Assembly (NCBI GenBank): GCA_002134785.1
Contig: MBQZ01000018.1
Location: forward strand, 1 to 64,000
Direction: 5' to 3'
Length of the DNA: 64,000 bases
Origin: Crenothrix sp. D3
GTDB lineage: Bacteria > Pseudomonadota > Gammaproteobacteria > Methylococcales > Methylomonadaceae
In this document: positions 39,501 to 47,404 of the stretch, in pieces
Position numbering within the stretch: position 1 is the stretch's first letter
How the letters are laid out: the number at the start of each line of letters is the position of its first letter
The notes under the pieces: generated by a model
Seen by the model: the letters and a program-made list of their open reading frames with translations, nothing else
Database searches by the model: none
What the model was told of the DNA's origin: nothing
Made by a program: the position numbers and the translations under genes

Positions 39501-40368
39501 AGAGAGTCTCAACATGGTCTGGATTAATGGTCAATGCACGGTCGTAACTAGCGATGGCTTTATCATAATGCTTGAGTTCGGTCAATACATTACCAAGATT
39601 GGAGATAGCTTCAACATAGTTTGGCTTAATGGTCAATGCGTGATTATAACTAGCGATGGCTTCTTCATAACGCTTGAGAGTGGTTAATACAATGCCTCGA
39701 TTTGAGAAAACCTCAGTGTAATCTGGCTTGATATTCACTGCGCGGTCATAGCTAGCTAGACATTCGTGATAACGCTTGAGTTCGTTTAACACAGAGCCGC
39801 GATTAAAGAGAGCATCAACATGGTCTGGTTTGATGGTCAATGCGCGGTCATAACTAGCGAGGGCTTCGCCATAACGCTTGAGTTCGTTTAACACAGAGCC
39901 ACGATTAAAGAGAGCATCAACATGATCTGAATTAATGGTCAATGCGTGGTCATAACTAGCGAGGGCTTCATCATAACGCTTGAGTTCAATTAACACATTA
40001 CCACGATTAAAGAGAGTCTCAACATGGTCTGGCTTAATAGTCAATGCACGATCATAGCTGGCGAGTACTTCTTCAAAACAATTAAGTGCTTGGAATGCAA
40101 GTGCTATATTTAAATAGCTACCTGCATTATTAGGATTTATGTTGATGGACTGGCTGATTAAATCAATAGCGTGTTGGTGTTGCCCACGTTGAAAAGCAAT
40201 CACCCCTAAAAAATGCAGCGCATCATCATGTTGAGGCTGTATTTGTAATACTTCTTTATACAAAATTTCCGCTGATTCCAGTTGCCCTTGTTGGTGAAAA
40301 CTCAATGCCTGTTGAAATTTTATTGTATTTTCAACGGTTATATTGGCTTCGGATGATTTTTTTTGCAT
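33523..40368 (-). CDS. Giant TPR protein with two OGT/SPINDLY-type (GT41) domains and one GT9-like domain
   Basis: The 2281-residue protein reads in order: TPR array (about 1-330), GT41 domain (about 393-770; KIKIGYFSADFCNHAVAILT, GTMGTYYIDYLLAD, CFNNNYKITP, DLFLDTQPCNAGATASDSLW), linker, TPR array (about 920-1200), GT9/heptosyltransferase-like domain (about 1215-1505; LYAEQGFGDTLQFCRYAKQ, VDTSVAHLAAAIGKPTW), TPR array (about 1520-1835) and a second GT41 domain (about 1905-2281). The GT41 domains should transfer a sugar, GlcNAc in the family, to protein Ser/Thr. TPR units are nearly identical 34-mers (RYDEALASYDRALTIKPDY). Long DNA stretches are duplicated 4530 and about 1797 bases apart. No signal peptide was seen. 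Adhesin, pilin or flagellin glycosylation are possible roles. It is flanked by rimI and a rimI fragment. Confidence 0.9.
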   Translation of the reverse strand: MQKKSSEANITVENTIKFQQALSFHQQGQLESAEILYKEVLQIQPQHDDALHFLGVIAFQRGQHQHAIDLISQSININPNNAGSYLNIALAFQALNCFEEVLASYDRALTIKPDHVETLFNRGNVLIELKRYDEALASYDHALTINSDHVDALFNRGSVLNELKRYGEALASYDRALTIKPDHVDALFNRGSVLNELKRYHECLASYDRAVNIKPDYTEVFSNRGIVLTTLKRYEEAIASYNHALTIKPNYVEAISNLGNVLTELKHYDKAIASYDRALTINPDHVETLFNRGNVLNEFKRYDEAIASYDRALTIKPDMEFLFDDWFHTKLKICDWNGVDNNLNKLEQGIERDGKISRPFIIQIASSSAALQKKAACCYAQEKHPTNVLAPPIVKHVHAKIKIGYFSADFCNHAVAILTAELFERHDRSRFEVIAFSFHTANHKDNMRLRLEGVFDQFIDVSQQSDEQVVRLARQLEIDIAVDLNGFTGGSRPNLFAMRLAPIQVSYLGYIGTMGTYYIDYLLADTTLIPIEHQAHYCEKIAYLPHSFQVNDSKLPIANKSFTRAELGLPEQGFVFCCFNNNYKITPTVFDSWMRILHQVEGSVLWLLEDNDTAAKNLRLAATARGIDAKRICFAKRLPKPEHLARHRLADLFLDTQPCNAGATASDSLWAGLPILTCLGETFAGRMAASLLYAIGLPELVTKNVTDYEALAIQLATHSEQLTVLKKKLADNRLTYPLFNTALFTQHIESAYQMMFERYQADLAPEHIYIPAQEVTATLQQQPLPSADIKAVEKQVKPSHSLSVFGKIAQLFVGTTAFSKRKNKSVTSIPTQADSKFQQAQQFHQQGRLEVAVILYEELLETQPDHTEALRCLNAIKKQRKQPRIKVNLPKKEVDKVQVQLTTTLEKQEANQLVLLVTNADTDAVEALINQGNEQEDSGEFHEALATYNRALSINPDSARAHSNRGNALQILNRLDEALASYDRALTIRPDYAEAFYNRGNTLQASSCFQEAIVSYDRALVIKPDFVQAHISRGNALHECKRFSDALLSYDHALAIQPNHAEVLYNRGNVLQDLKRHDEAIASYNRALTIKPDCAEAFFNYGNVLAQLKRYNDALASYDRALSIDPDYAEALSNRGNTLKELKRYDEALASYNRAVNIRPNYAEFHYSRGIVLSDLKRYDEALASYNRALSIKPDYASAHWNIGLCQLLLGDFANGWRNYEGRRQSDALRENYYNTFKQPLWLGEQSLLGKTILLYAEQGFGDTLQFCRYAKQVKALGAIVLLEIQPALSTLLHSLQGVDVLLNKGDPLPNFDYHCPLMSLPLAFNTALATIPADTAYLFSQTERMKKWQAKLGDKTSLRVGLVWSGSTIHTNDHNRSIALSQLSQLLNNAAHFFSLQKEVRTDDATILAGFTNIQHFGDQLQDFADTACLCELMDVIISVDTSVAHLAAAIGKPTWILLPYNPEWRWLLDRDDSPWYPTVRLFRQNQHSDWQDVIDQLQLELRYLLEPIPTINSTVIIDEDAIEALINQGNELEDLGEVDEALTTYNRALSINPDSARAHSNRGNVLQILNRLDEALASYDRALTIRPDYAEAFYNRGNTLQACSRFQEAIVSYDRALVIKPDFVQAHIGRGNALHECKRFSDALLSYDYALAIQPNHAEVLYNRGNVLQDLKRYDEALVSYDRAVNIKPDYIEALFNCGNMLAKLKRYDDALVSYDRVLAVEPNYAEALANRGNTLKELKRYDEALASYDDVLKITPDNAGVLSNRGSVLKDLNRYDEALNSYDRALAIKTDYAEALFNRGNVLNELKRYDETIVSYGRALTIKPDYEFLLGDWLHIKMKICDWTEFDKNLNKLEQGIERGEKVSGPFSVLTLSSSAALQKKAACCYAQEKYPTDVLLPSPRKYTHPKIKIGYFSSDFCQHPVAYLTAELFERQDRSRFEIIAFSFLAASDKDDMRLRLEGVFDQFIDVSQQSDEQVVQLARQLEIDIAVDLNGFTTGCRTRLFAMRVAPIQVSYLGYLGTMGTNYIDYLLADTTLIPVEHQAHYSEKIAYLPHSFQVNDSKLPIANKSFTRAELGLPEQGFVFCCFNNNYKITPAVFDSWMRILHQVEGSVLWLLEDNSTVANNLRRAAIAHGIAGERLVFAQRLPMPEYLARHRVADLFLDTSPYNAGATASAALWAGLPILTYLGDTFSGRMAASLLYAIGLPELVTKNVTDYEALAIQLATHPEQLTVLKQKLADNRLTYPLFNTALFTQHIESAYQMMFDRYQADLTPEHIYIT

Positions 40369-40504
40369 CTGTCTAGTCTCTTGTATAAATTGCCATTGAT
40401 TTTACATAGGCGAGAAGTGATGATTGAGTAAGGCAAGGCAAGGCAAGGCGCATAAACGATAGAAGCCCTATTATGCAATGCCTGACCGTACTGACATCCT
40501 TGCT

Positions 40505-41044
40505 TTAAAACAATTGCAATGCCAACATAATGGCATCTTCACGTCCATTTTCGGCGGGATAATAGCCTTTTCTGACACCGATTTCGTTGAAGCCTAAATT
40601 TTCATAGAGAGCTATCGCGTGGATGTTGGAGGGTCTAACTTCTAAGAATACGGTTTCGGCGCGTCCTCTGGCGTAGTCGATGGCGTTTTCCATCATTTTG
40701 CGCCCGATGCCTTGTTTTTGTTCAGCGGGGTCTACGGAAATGTTGAGGATGTGGGCTTCACCAACAGCGACTGATAAGAGGCTGTAACCGACGACTTTGT
40801 TTTGTGATTCACAGACCCAGCAACGATAGCCTGCGTTGAAGCAGTCGGTGAAAATATCTTCGCTCCAAGGGAATGGGTAGTTTTTTCTTTCAATAACCAT
40901 CACGGCAGATATGTCGGCGTGGGTCATGGTACGAATACGCATAAGGTCTTTTTTACTCACGGAATCAGGGAATACTTTGGCATAAAATTCTTTGTCAGCA
41001 TCATAAAGTACGAAGTCTTTTAGTTTGTCTACGAGTCCACGCAT
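40505..41044 (-). CDS. rimI: Ribosomal protein S18-alanine N-acetyltransferase
   Basis: The GNAT domain starts about residue 35 (MRIRTMTHADISAVM). Acetyl-CoA motif A is VDPAEQKQGIGRKMM, followed by RPSNIHAIALYENLGF as in RimI. The 179-residue frame begins at 41044 and overlaps the upstream uracil-DNA glycosylase gene by 16 bases; E. coli RimI has 148 residues, so a start at the Met near 40942 is a possible alternative. It acetylates the N-terminus of S18. A fragment of the same gene is present at 33287-33439. Confidence 0.9.
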   Translation of the reverse strand: MRGLVDKLKDFVLYDADKEFYAKVFPDSVSKKDLMRIRTMTHADISAVMVIERKNYPFPWSEDIFTDCFNAGYRCWVCESQNKVVGYSLLSVAVGEAHILNISVDPAEQKQGIGRKMMENAIDYARGRAETVFLEVRPSNIHAIALYENLGFNEIGVRKGYYPAENGREDAIMLALQLF

Positions 41045-41721
41045 GATTTATTTTCCATCGCTATAAGGGTTTGTTTTGCAAATTGTAAATCTTGCCACGC
41101 TTTGCGTTTTTCTGGCAAAGAACGAAGTAAATACGCGGGGTGATAAACGACCACGACGGGCGTATTGTTGAATGTATGCACGTTGCCTCTGAGTTTGGTT
41201 AACGGCTCGTGAGTATTTAATAAGGTTTGAGCGGCAATGCGTCCGACTGCGAGAATGATTTTCGGCTTTATAAGTTGTTGTTGGCGTTGCAGGTAGTCTT
41301 TGCAGTGTTTTATTTCGTCTACATGGGGATCGCGATTTTCTGGCGGTCTACATTTTAAAACATTGGTTATAAATACTTCATCGCGGCTCAGGCCGATAGC
41401 GCGGAGCATTTCGGTCAATAATTGACCTGCCACTCCTATAAACGGTAGACCCTGTTTGTCTTCCTCTTCGCCAGCGGCTTCACCAATGACTAGCCAATCA
41501 GCGTGTTGATTGCCTGAACCGAACACGGTTTGGGTGCGCGTGTTACATAAGCCACACAGCGTGCAGTTTTGTACCTCAGCGGTTAAATCAGCCCACAAAT
41601 CACTGTGTGTGGTGTCGGGTTTAGTCACGGGTAATGAGTGTTCCACAATGGCGGTCACTCTCGGCATCCAGACATTAATGCCCATTGCAGCAAGATATTG
41701 TAGGCGTATAGCATTGTTCAC
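41029..41721 (-). CDS. Uracil-DNA glycosylase, family 4 (Fe-S type)
   Basis: The 230-residue protein has cluster-binding cysteines in NCTLCGLCNTR and the motif GEAAGEEEDKQGLPFIGVAGQ. A later cysteine is in FITNVLKCRPPENRDP, and the catalytic-loop region is VVVYHPAYLLRSL. These match the SPO1/family 4 uracil-DNA glycosylases. It removes uracil from DNA. The pairing with rimI is common in gammaproteobacteria. Confidence 0.93.
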   Translation of the reverse strand: MNNAIRLQYLAAMGINVWMPRVTAIVEHSLPVTKPDTTHSDLWADLTAEVQNCTLCGLCNTRTQTVFGSGNQHADWLVIGEAAGEEEDKQGLPFIGVAGQLLTEMLRAIGLSRDEVFITNVLKCRPPENRDPHVDEIKHCKDYLQRQQQLIKPKIILAVGRIAAQTLLNTHEPLTKLRGNVHTFNNTPVVVVYHPAYLLRSLPEKRKAWQDLQFAKQTLIAMENKSCVDS

Positions 41722-41790
41722 ATTAGGTCTCAGGGGTAAAAGTGCGCGGCGATTATCACCGAAATAGTCACTGGTGGCAAACAGCTGATT

Positions 41791-42624
41791 TTAATTCAGC
41801 AATTCCCAAACAGGTTGCACACTGTCAGGTAACGGAGCGAGTCTACCCAATTCCACCCACGGGGTAATAGGGCTATGAAAATCAGACCCCACCGAACCTG
41901 CAAGTTCAAACTGATTAGCATAATTAGCCAGTATTTTTATTTCTTCGGCATTATTCCTGCCTGTGACTACTTCTATGCTCTGCCCGCCTGTGTCTTTAAA
42001 CGCTGCCAGTAAACGTTTAATCCAGTTAGTGGTTAATTTATAACGCAATGGATGGGCTAATACGGCAACACCGCCCGCTTCAGTAATCCAATTGACGGCA
42101 ACGTCCATCTCTGCCCAAGTAGTGGCAACGTAAGCGGGTTTTCCTTTTCCCAAATAACGGTCAAAGGCTTCTTGTTGAGTAGAGACATGATGTTGTGACA
42201 GCAAAAACGCCGCAAAATGACTGCGGGTAATCATGCCCTGCCCTGCTGCATTTTTAACTGCCTCTAACGCGCCAGTGATACGTTTTTTCTCTAATTTTTC
42301 GGCAATTTTTTCGGCGCGTTCTAGGCGTGTTGCTTGTAATTGATGGGTAGCATTGTCTAAGGGCGCGTAATGCGGGTCTATACCTAAACCGACAATATGC
42401 AGGCATTTATTTTGCCAACTGGCAGATAATTCAATGCCATTAATTAAGCGTATATCTAGCGTGGCGGCACACGCGTGGGCTTCACTCAGCCCCATTGTGG
42501 TGTCATGATCGGTCAACGCCAAGGCAGTTACGCCATTTTGGTGAGCGCGTTGTATTAATTCAGTGGGTGATAACGCGCCATCGGAGGCGGTGGAGTGGCA
42601 ATGTAAATCGTAGCGTTCAGGCAT
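41791..42624 (-). CDS. PHP-domain phosphoesterase (RNase AM/TrpH-like)
   Basis: The 277-residue protein has the PHP motifs DLHCHSTASDGAL, LALTDHDTTMGL, NGIELSASW and, near the end, GSDFHSP. These supply metal-binding His and Asp residues of the YciV/TrpH family, which in E. coli removes 5' nucleotides from RNA and 3',5'-bisphosphonucleotides. The start at 42624 directly abuts a heptanucleotide tandem repeat, so no normal ribosome binding site is seen. Confidence 0.9.
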   Translation of the reverse strand: MPERYDLHCHSTASDGALSPTELIQRAHQNGVTALALTDHDTTMGLSEAHACAATLDIRLINGIELSASWQNKCLHIVGLGIDPHYAPLDNATHQLQATRLERAEKIAEKLEKKRITGALEAVKNAAGQGMITRSHFAAFLLSQHHVSTQQEAFDRYLGKGKPAYVATTWAEMDVAVNWITEAGGVAVLAHPLRYKLTTNWIKRLLAAFKDTGGQSIEVVTGRNNAEEIKILANYANQFELAGSVGSDFHSPITPWVELGRLAPLPDSVQPVWELLN

Positions 42625-42625
42625 A

Positions 42626-42698
42626 AAGGTTCAAGGTTCAAGGTTCAAGGTTCAAGGTTCAAGGTTCAGGGTTCGGGGTTCGGGGTCAAGGTTCAAGG
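42626..42698. repeat. Heptanucleotide (AAGGTTC) tandem repeat upstream of the PHP gene
   Basis: AAGGTTC is repeated head to tail six times from 42626, then continues with variants (GGGTTCGGGGTTCGGGG) and a final CAAGGTTCAAGG. Complementary CCTTGAACC copies follow at about 42717-42728, so hairpins can form. The array begins two bases from the PHP start codon and occupies its leader. Confidence 0.9.
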
Positions 42699-42748
42699 GA
42701 GATGACTTTTACCTTTCACCTTGAACCTTTTGCACCTTTCACCTTTTT

Positions 42749-44545
42749 TCACTGATATTCGCCATACAGTTTGGCATAAAGCCCCTGTTGGCTGATTAAG
42801 GTGTCATGCCGTCCTTGTTCACAGATTTCACCCTGTTCAAATACATAAACATGATCCGCTTGTTTGACAGCACTGAGGCGGTGGGCAATGATAATGGTGG
42901 TGCGTTCTTTTAGAAAGGCGTTCAGTGCAGCATGGAGTTTATGTTCTGTTTCAGTATCTAATGCCGAGGTAGCTTCATCTAAGATGACTACTTTAGGGTC
43001 GGCGACTATCATTCGCGCAATCGCTAAGCGTTGGCGTTGACCGCCTGATAAACGCATACCGTGCCGCCCAACAACCGTGTCTAAGCCGTGTACTAACTCA
43101 TTAACCACATCCCCCAATTGGGCGATAGACAGGGCGTTCCATAGTTGTTCGTCAGTCGCTATTTTTCCCAAAGTGAGATTGGCGCGTAAGGTATCGTTAA
43201 ACAAAACAGGATGCTGTAACACAGTGACAACGTGTTCACGCACTACTTCCAAGCCGATACGGTCAATGGCAACCTCATCAAAATAAATTTGCCCTGCACT
43301 AATAGGGTATAAACCGATTAGCGTCTGCACTAACGTGGATTTACCCCCGCCACTCGCACCGACTAAGGCGACTTTTTCACCCGCTTTAATGTGAAGATTG
43401 ATACCGTTCAACACTTTTTCTTCACCGTAATTAAAATGCAGATTCTCTACTCGCACGGCAACGGTTTTTTTATCTAAGAATGGATTTTCTAAGTGTGGAT
43501 AATGTGGCTCTTGTTGCAACGCATTCAGTCGATTAATACGAATTAATGCGCCTTTCGCCGCATAAAACGCATATTGAATACTGAGTATCTCCTGCACGGG
43601 TGCCATCATAAACCACAGATAACCAAACACAGCAAGCATTTCGCCAATGGTTAAATCAGAATAAAATACCATCAACATAGCGCAGGCGCGAAACACATCA
43701 AAACCGAACAAAAACACCAAAAAACTCAAGCGGTTTGCTGCCTCACTTTTCCACGCAAAGGCAATGGAATTGTCTTTAACAGTACGCGCCGATTCAATCA
43801 ATTGCTGACAATAATGACGCTCGCGGTTACTGGCGCGAATTTGCTGAATAGCTTCCAGTGTTTCCGTTAATGATTGCTGGAACACTTCATAAGCAGAATT
43901 TTCCTTAGCTTTAAGATGCTTTACTCGTGAACCCACGACGCGGGTAAAATAAATCACCACAGGATTTAATAAAAGGATAAACAAGCCTAATTGCCAGTGC
44001 ATCCATAATAAAATCGCAGCCGTTCCCATCACCGTTAAACAAGCCACTAACAATTTGCTAACGGTTGAACCAACAAAATTATCGAGGGTATCCAGATCAG
44101 TGACTAAATGCGTAACCACCGTTCCTGTGCCTAGGCTTTCATATTCTGACATGGAAATCGTTTGTAAATGTGCAATCAGCTTGCTACGCAGGCGAAACAC
44201 GATGTCTTTAGAAATAAATGAAAATTGCCGTGATTGAATAATGCCAAATACAATGGCAATAATGCGTAAAATAACACTAACGACTAATACCACCCCGATG
44301 TATAACACGGGCAACTGCCATTCAACAGGCGTAACCAAATTTATAGTGTGAATTAGTGTGCTTGGTTTTTTTAATAGCACTTCATCAACTAGCAACGGCA
44401 TCAATAACGGCACTGGCACACTGACGATGGTAGCTAATAGTGCTAATAAATGGGCATAAACAAGCTGTTTTTTGTGTTCTAAGGCAATTTGATAAATAGT
44501 TTTCCAACTATAAAAAGACGTGCTGGGGTTTAATTGCATAACCAT
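42749..44545 (-). CDS. ABC exporter (fused permease-ATPase)
   Basis: The 598-residue half-transporter has six membrane helices in about 20-310 and a complete ATPase: Walker A GASGGGKST, signature LSGGQRQR, Walker B VVILDEATSALD and switch AHRLSAVKQADHVYV. It is a homodimeric lipid-, drug- or peptide-type exporter of unknown substrate. All catalytic residues are intact, unlike the ABC protein at 21978-23627. It is monocistronic by spacing. Confidence 0.92.
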   Translation of the reverse strand: MVMQLNPSTSFYSWKTIYQIALEHKKQLVYAHLLALLATIVSVPVPLLMPLLVDEVLLKKPSTLIHTINLVTPVEWQLPVLYIGVVLVVSVILRIIAIVFGIIQSRQFSFISKDIVFRLRSKLIAHLQTISMSEYESLGTGTVVTHLVTDLDTLDNFVGSTVSKLLVACLTVMGTAAILLWMHWQLGLFILLLNPVVIYFTRVVGSRVKHLKAKENSAYEVFQQSLTETLEAIQQIRASNRERHYCQQLIESARTVKDNSIAFAWKSEAANRLSFLVFLFGFDVFRACAMLMVFYSDLTIGEMLAVFGYLWFMMAPVQEILSIQYAFYAAKGALIRINRLNALQQEPHYPHLENPFLDKKTVAVRVENLHFNYGEEKVLNGINLHIKAGEKVALVGASGGGKSTLVQTLIGLYPISAGQIYFDEVAIDRIGLEVVREHVVTVLQHPVLFNDTLRANLTLGKIATDEQLWNALSIAQLGDVVNELVHGLDTVVGRHGMRLSGGQRQRLAIARMIVADPKVVILDEATSALDTETEHKLHAALNAFLKERTTIIIAHRLSAVKQADHVYVFEQGEICEQGRHDTLISQQGLYAKLYGEYQ

Positions 44546-44730
44546 AGTCGATGGGTTTTTTAAGCCGTTGATTATAGCTGTCTAGCGTCTCTTAGGAAAA
44601 CGTATTATCTAATTGGACTGTTTTGCGCTCGCCAATTATGGCGCGTTAAAAACCTTTAATCGACTACGTTACTGTGTTACTTTTATATCCGTTTAAAGAA
44701 TATCAATTTAATAGAGGACTATTTAAAACC

Positions 44731-45240
44731 ATGCCTGCCTTTGAAGATAAAACTGAAAAGACCTCTGATAAACTCAATTTTGATCCTGTCGAAGATAATG
44801 ACGGATTATCAGCGATTGATTTATCGGAATCGACTACTAAAAATAGACGCATAGCGACTCGTTATGTGCGTGATGATATTGCTGTTGCACTTTGTGAACC
44901 ATTACCACTCAGTTTTGGTCAAGAAATTTTCCTTGGATTTGTTAACTTAATGGATATTACAGGGCGAGGAATCGCCTTTGCCAGCACTAAAAAAATGCGT
45001 GTTAATAAAAAAATTATTTTAAATTTTAAGTTTCTATCAGGCTTGACTTTTAAAATGAACGCAGTGATTGTCAATCGATCAGAGGGTATACATTATCAAT
45101 TGGGTGTTAAAGAGAACTTGTATTATCAAATAAGTTTTAAAGATGATTTATATTATCAATATGGCATAAAGTTTGATTATTCTAATCAAGAATTTAGTGA
45201 ACATATATTAAAAACGCAAATCAAATTAGCATTCAAATAA
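44731..45240 (+). CDS. PilZ-domain protein
   Basis: I choose the ATG at 44731 (MPAFEDKTEK), giving 169 residues; a GTG at 44674 is in frame but would add a hydrophobic leader. After an acidic N-terminal tail, NRRIATRYVRDD and later DITGRGIAF match the c-di-GMP-binding RxxxR and [DN]xSxxG motifs of PilZ, with Thr in place of Ser. It probably responds to cyclic-di-GMP. The next gene starts one base after its stop. Confidence 0.75.
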   Translation: MPAFEDKTEKTSDKLNFDPVEDNDGLSAIDLSESTTKNRRIATRYVRDDIAVALCEPLPLSFGQEIFLGFVNLMDITGRGIAFASTKKMRVNKKIILNFKFLSGLTFKMNAVIVNRSEGIHYQLGVKENLYYQISFKDDLYYQYGIKFDYSNQEFSEHILKTQIKLAFK

Positions 45241-45241
45241 T

Positions 45242-46066
45242 ATGAATATTTACACCTTAAGCGACATCATCATCTACCCCGTAAAATCGTTGGCAGGGAT
45301 TCATTTAAATCAGTGTCAAGTCACGAAAACAGGGTTTCAATATGACAGAAAATGGATGCTGATTGATAACCAAGGGCAGTTTTTAAGCCAACGACGCTTA
45401 CCAAAAATGGCGTTAATTAAAACAGCCTTAACCGCTAATCAACTGATTTTATCTGCACCCAATCAACAAGACTTAATACTCGCTCTTACACCCGCAGACG
45501 GCGAAGTGATTGTAAGCACTATCTGGCACGATCAATGTCGTGCGCGTAGCGTATCGCTAGCCGCTGATCGCTGGTTCAGTGATTTTTTACAAACTGACTG
45601 CCGATTGGTGTATTTACCCGATGACGTTATTCGCCCTGTGAATGCTAATTATGCGGACGTGTCTGACCAAGTCGCTTTTGCAGACGGTTTTCCTTTTTTG
45701 TTGATTTCAGAAAATTCACTGCATTCATTAAATCAAGCCATGCAGCTTAATCTCACCATGAATCGCTTTCGACCTAACTTAGTGATTGCTAATTGCCCTA
45801 GTTATGCTGAGGACAGTTGGCGAGAAATACGCATCGGTACAATTGATTTTAGACTACCAAAGCCTTGCTCGCGCTGTGCTGTGCCTACCATTGATCCTGA
45901 TACAGCGCAAACAGGTAAAGAGCCGCTCACTACTCTCAATCGCCTTAGAAAATGGCAAAACAAAATCTACTTTGGGCAAAATGCCATTCATAATCAGTGT
46001 GGTACATTAACCGTTGGCGATAGCGTACAGATTAAGCGAACAGGCGAAAATCAACCGCCGCTTTAA
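45242..46066 (+). CDS. MOSC-domain protein (YcbX-like, without ferredoxin domain)
   Basis: The 274-residue protein opens with the MOSC N-terminal barrel (SDIIIYPVKSLAGIHLNQCQ, FQYDRKWMLID) and has the MOSC core with RFRPNLVI and the cysteines in KPCSRCAVPTIDP. MOSC proteins handle molybdenum-cofactor-bound sulfur or detoxify N-hydroxylated bases. E. coli YcbX is about 369 residues with a C-terminal 2Fe-2S domain, absent here. It lies one base after the PilZ gene. Confidence 0.88.
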   Translation: MNIYTLSDIIIYPVKSLAGIHLNQCQVTKTGFQYDRKWMLIDNQGQFLSQRRLPKMALIKTALTANQLILSAPNQQDLILALTPADGEVIVSTIWHDQCRARSVSLAADRWFSDFLQTDCRLVYLPDDVIRPVNANYADVSDQVAFADGFPFLLISENSLHSLNQAMQLNLTMNRFRPNLVIANCPSYAEDSWREIRIGTIDFRLPKPCSRCAVPTIDPDTAQTGKEPLTTLNRLRKWQNKIYFGQNAIHNQCGTLTVGDSVQIKRTGENQPPL

Positions 46067-46204
46067 GTGATTTCAGCAATGATGTTATTATCTACTTACA
46101 GCGTTAATCGGGCTTCGTGTTAAAGCGTGGTACACCATTCAGCGTGTAATAGCCGTTAGTCGCTCAACACACTTTATCCATTCATTCTTTAAAATAAAAA
46201 ACAC

Positions 46205-47254
46205 ATGAAAATTTTAATCACTGGCGGCGCGGGTTTTATAGGCTCTGCGCTGGTTCGTTATTTAATTAACGAAACTCAACACAGCGTTGTTAATGTCGAT
46301 AAACTGACTTATGCGGGTAATCTGGAATCGCTTACCTCCATAGAATCTAATCCGCGTTATGCCTTTGAACACGCCGATATTTGCGACGCATTGAAAATGT
46401 CGGAGATATTAAAAAGCCATCAACCTGACGTGATGATGCACTTAGCGGCAGAATCTCATGTAGACCGCTCCATTGATGGCCCTGCGGCGTTTATTGAAAC
46501 CAATATTATCGGTACTTACACGCTAGTTGAAGCGGCGCGTGGTTATTGGCAAGCTCTGCCTGACGCGAAAAAAGCTGCGTTTCGTTTTCACCATATTTCT
46601 ACCGATGAAGTGTATGGCGATTTGGAAGGTGTGGATGATTTATTTACTGAGGAAACCCCTTACGCACCTAGCTCACCTTATTCAGCCTCCAAAGCCAGTT
46701 CAGACCATATCGTTCGTGCGTGGCATCGCACTTATGGATTGCCTGTATTAGTCACGAATTGTTCCAATAATTACGGGCATTTTCATTTCCCAGAAAAATT
46801 AATTCCGCTGGTGATTTTGAATGCACTAGAAGGCAAACCCTTACCCGTGTATGGTGACGGTTTACAAATTAGAGATTGGTTATTTGTTGATGACCACGCC
46901 AGAGCCTTACTCACTGTGGTAGAAACTGGGAAAATTGGCGAAACTTACAATATCGGTGGGCATAATGAAAAAACCAATATCACCGTGGTCAAAACGATTT
47001 GCGCCTTATTGGAAGAATTAAAACCCAACAAACCCGATGGCGTGAGTCATTACGAAGATTTAATTACTTACGTTACTGACCGTCCTGGCCATGACCTACG
47101 TTATGCGATTGATGCCAGCAAAATTGAAAAAGAACTGGGCTGGACACCCGCAGAAACGTTTGAAACGGGCATGAGAAAAACCGTGCAGTGGTACATCAAT
47201 AATTTGGAATGGTGTGAACATATTTTAGGTCGTCAGTTACACGTTAAAAGCTAA
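46205..47254 (+). CDS. rfbB: dTDP-glucose 4,6-dehydratase
   Basis: The 349-residue short-chain dehydrogenase has the NAD-binding [35 protein letters not shown] and the catalytic [10 protein letters not shown] (Tyr-x3-Lys). It converts dTDP-glucose to dTDP-4-keto-6-deoxyglucose for O-antigen or other polysaccharide sugars. No other dTDP-rhamnose gene is adjacent. A hairpin terminator follows. Confidence 0.95.
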   Translation: MKILITGGAGFIGSALVRYLINETQHSVVNVDKLTYAGNLESLTSIESNPRYAFEHADICDALKMSEILKSHQPDVMMHLAAESHVDRSIDGPAAFIETNIIGTYTLVEAARGYWQALPDAKKAAFRFHHISTDEVYGDLEGVDDLFTEETPYAPSSPYSASKASSDHIVRAWHRTYGLPVLVTNCSNNYGHFHFPEKLIPLVILNALEGKPLPVYGDGLQIRDWLFVDDHARALLTVVETGKIGETYNIGGHNEKTNITVVKTICALLEELKPNKPDGVSHYEDLITYVTDRPGHDLRYAIDASKIEKELGWTPAETFETGMRKTVQWYINNLEWCEHILGRQLHVKS

Positions 47255-47272
47255 CAATCATTGATTGTTCGA

Positions 47273-47301
47273 TTGGAATCAAAAATGATTTTTGATTCCA
47301 A
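47273..47301 (+). terminator. Perfect hairpin terminator after rfbB
   Basis: TTGGAATCAAAAAT (47273-47286) pairs perfectly with ATTTTTGATTCCAA (47288-47301). It lies 19 bases after the rfbB stop and 100 bases before nadK. Confidence 0.7.
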
Positions 47302-47404
47302 CTCACCTTAACTACGTTTCAGCAACGGCTGTGCTACATTTTTCAAAAAGCAGAGTAAGCTAGTTACTCTATAATTAAACGCTTTCGTCAGCTATTACTT
47401 CACT

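Noticed and set aside
33523-40368. CRISPR-like appearance of regularly spaced repeats
   Set aside because: The 102-base periodicity is that of codons for 34-residue TPR units in an open frame, not repeat-spacer structure.
40430-40452. Short GGCAA tandem repeat upstream of the rimI stop region
   Set aside because: Only about four units and no clear link to a gene start.
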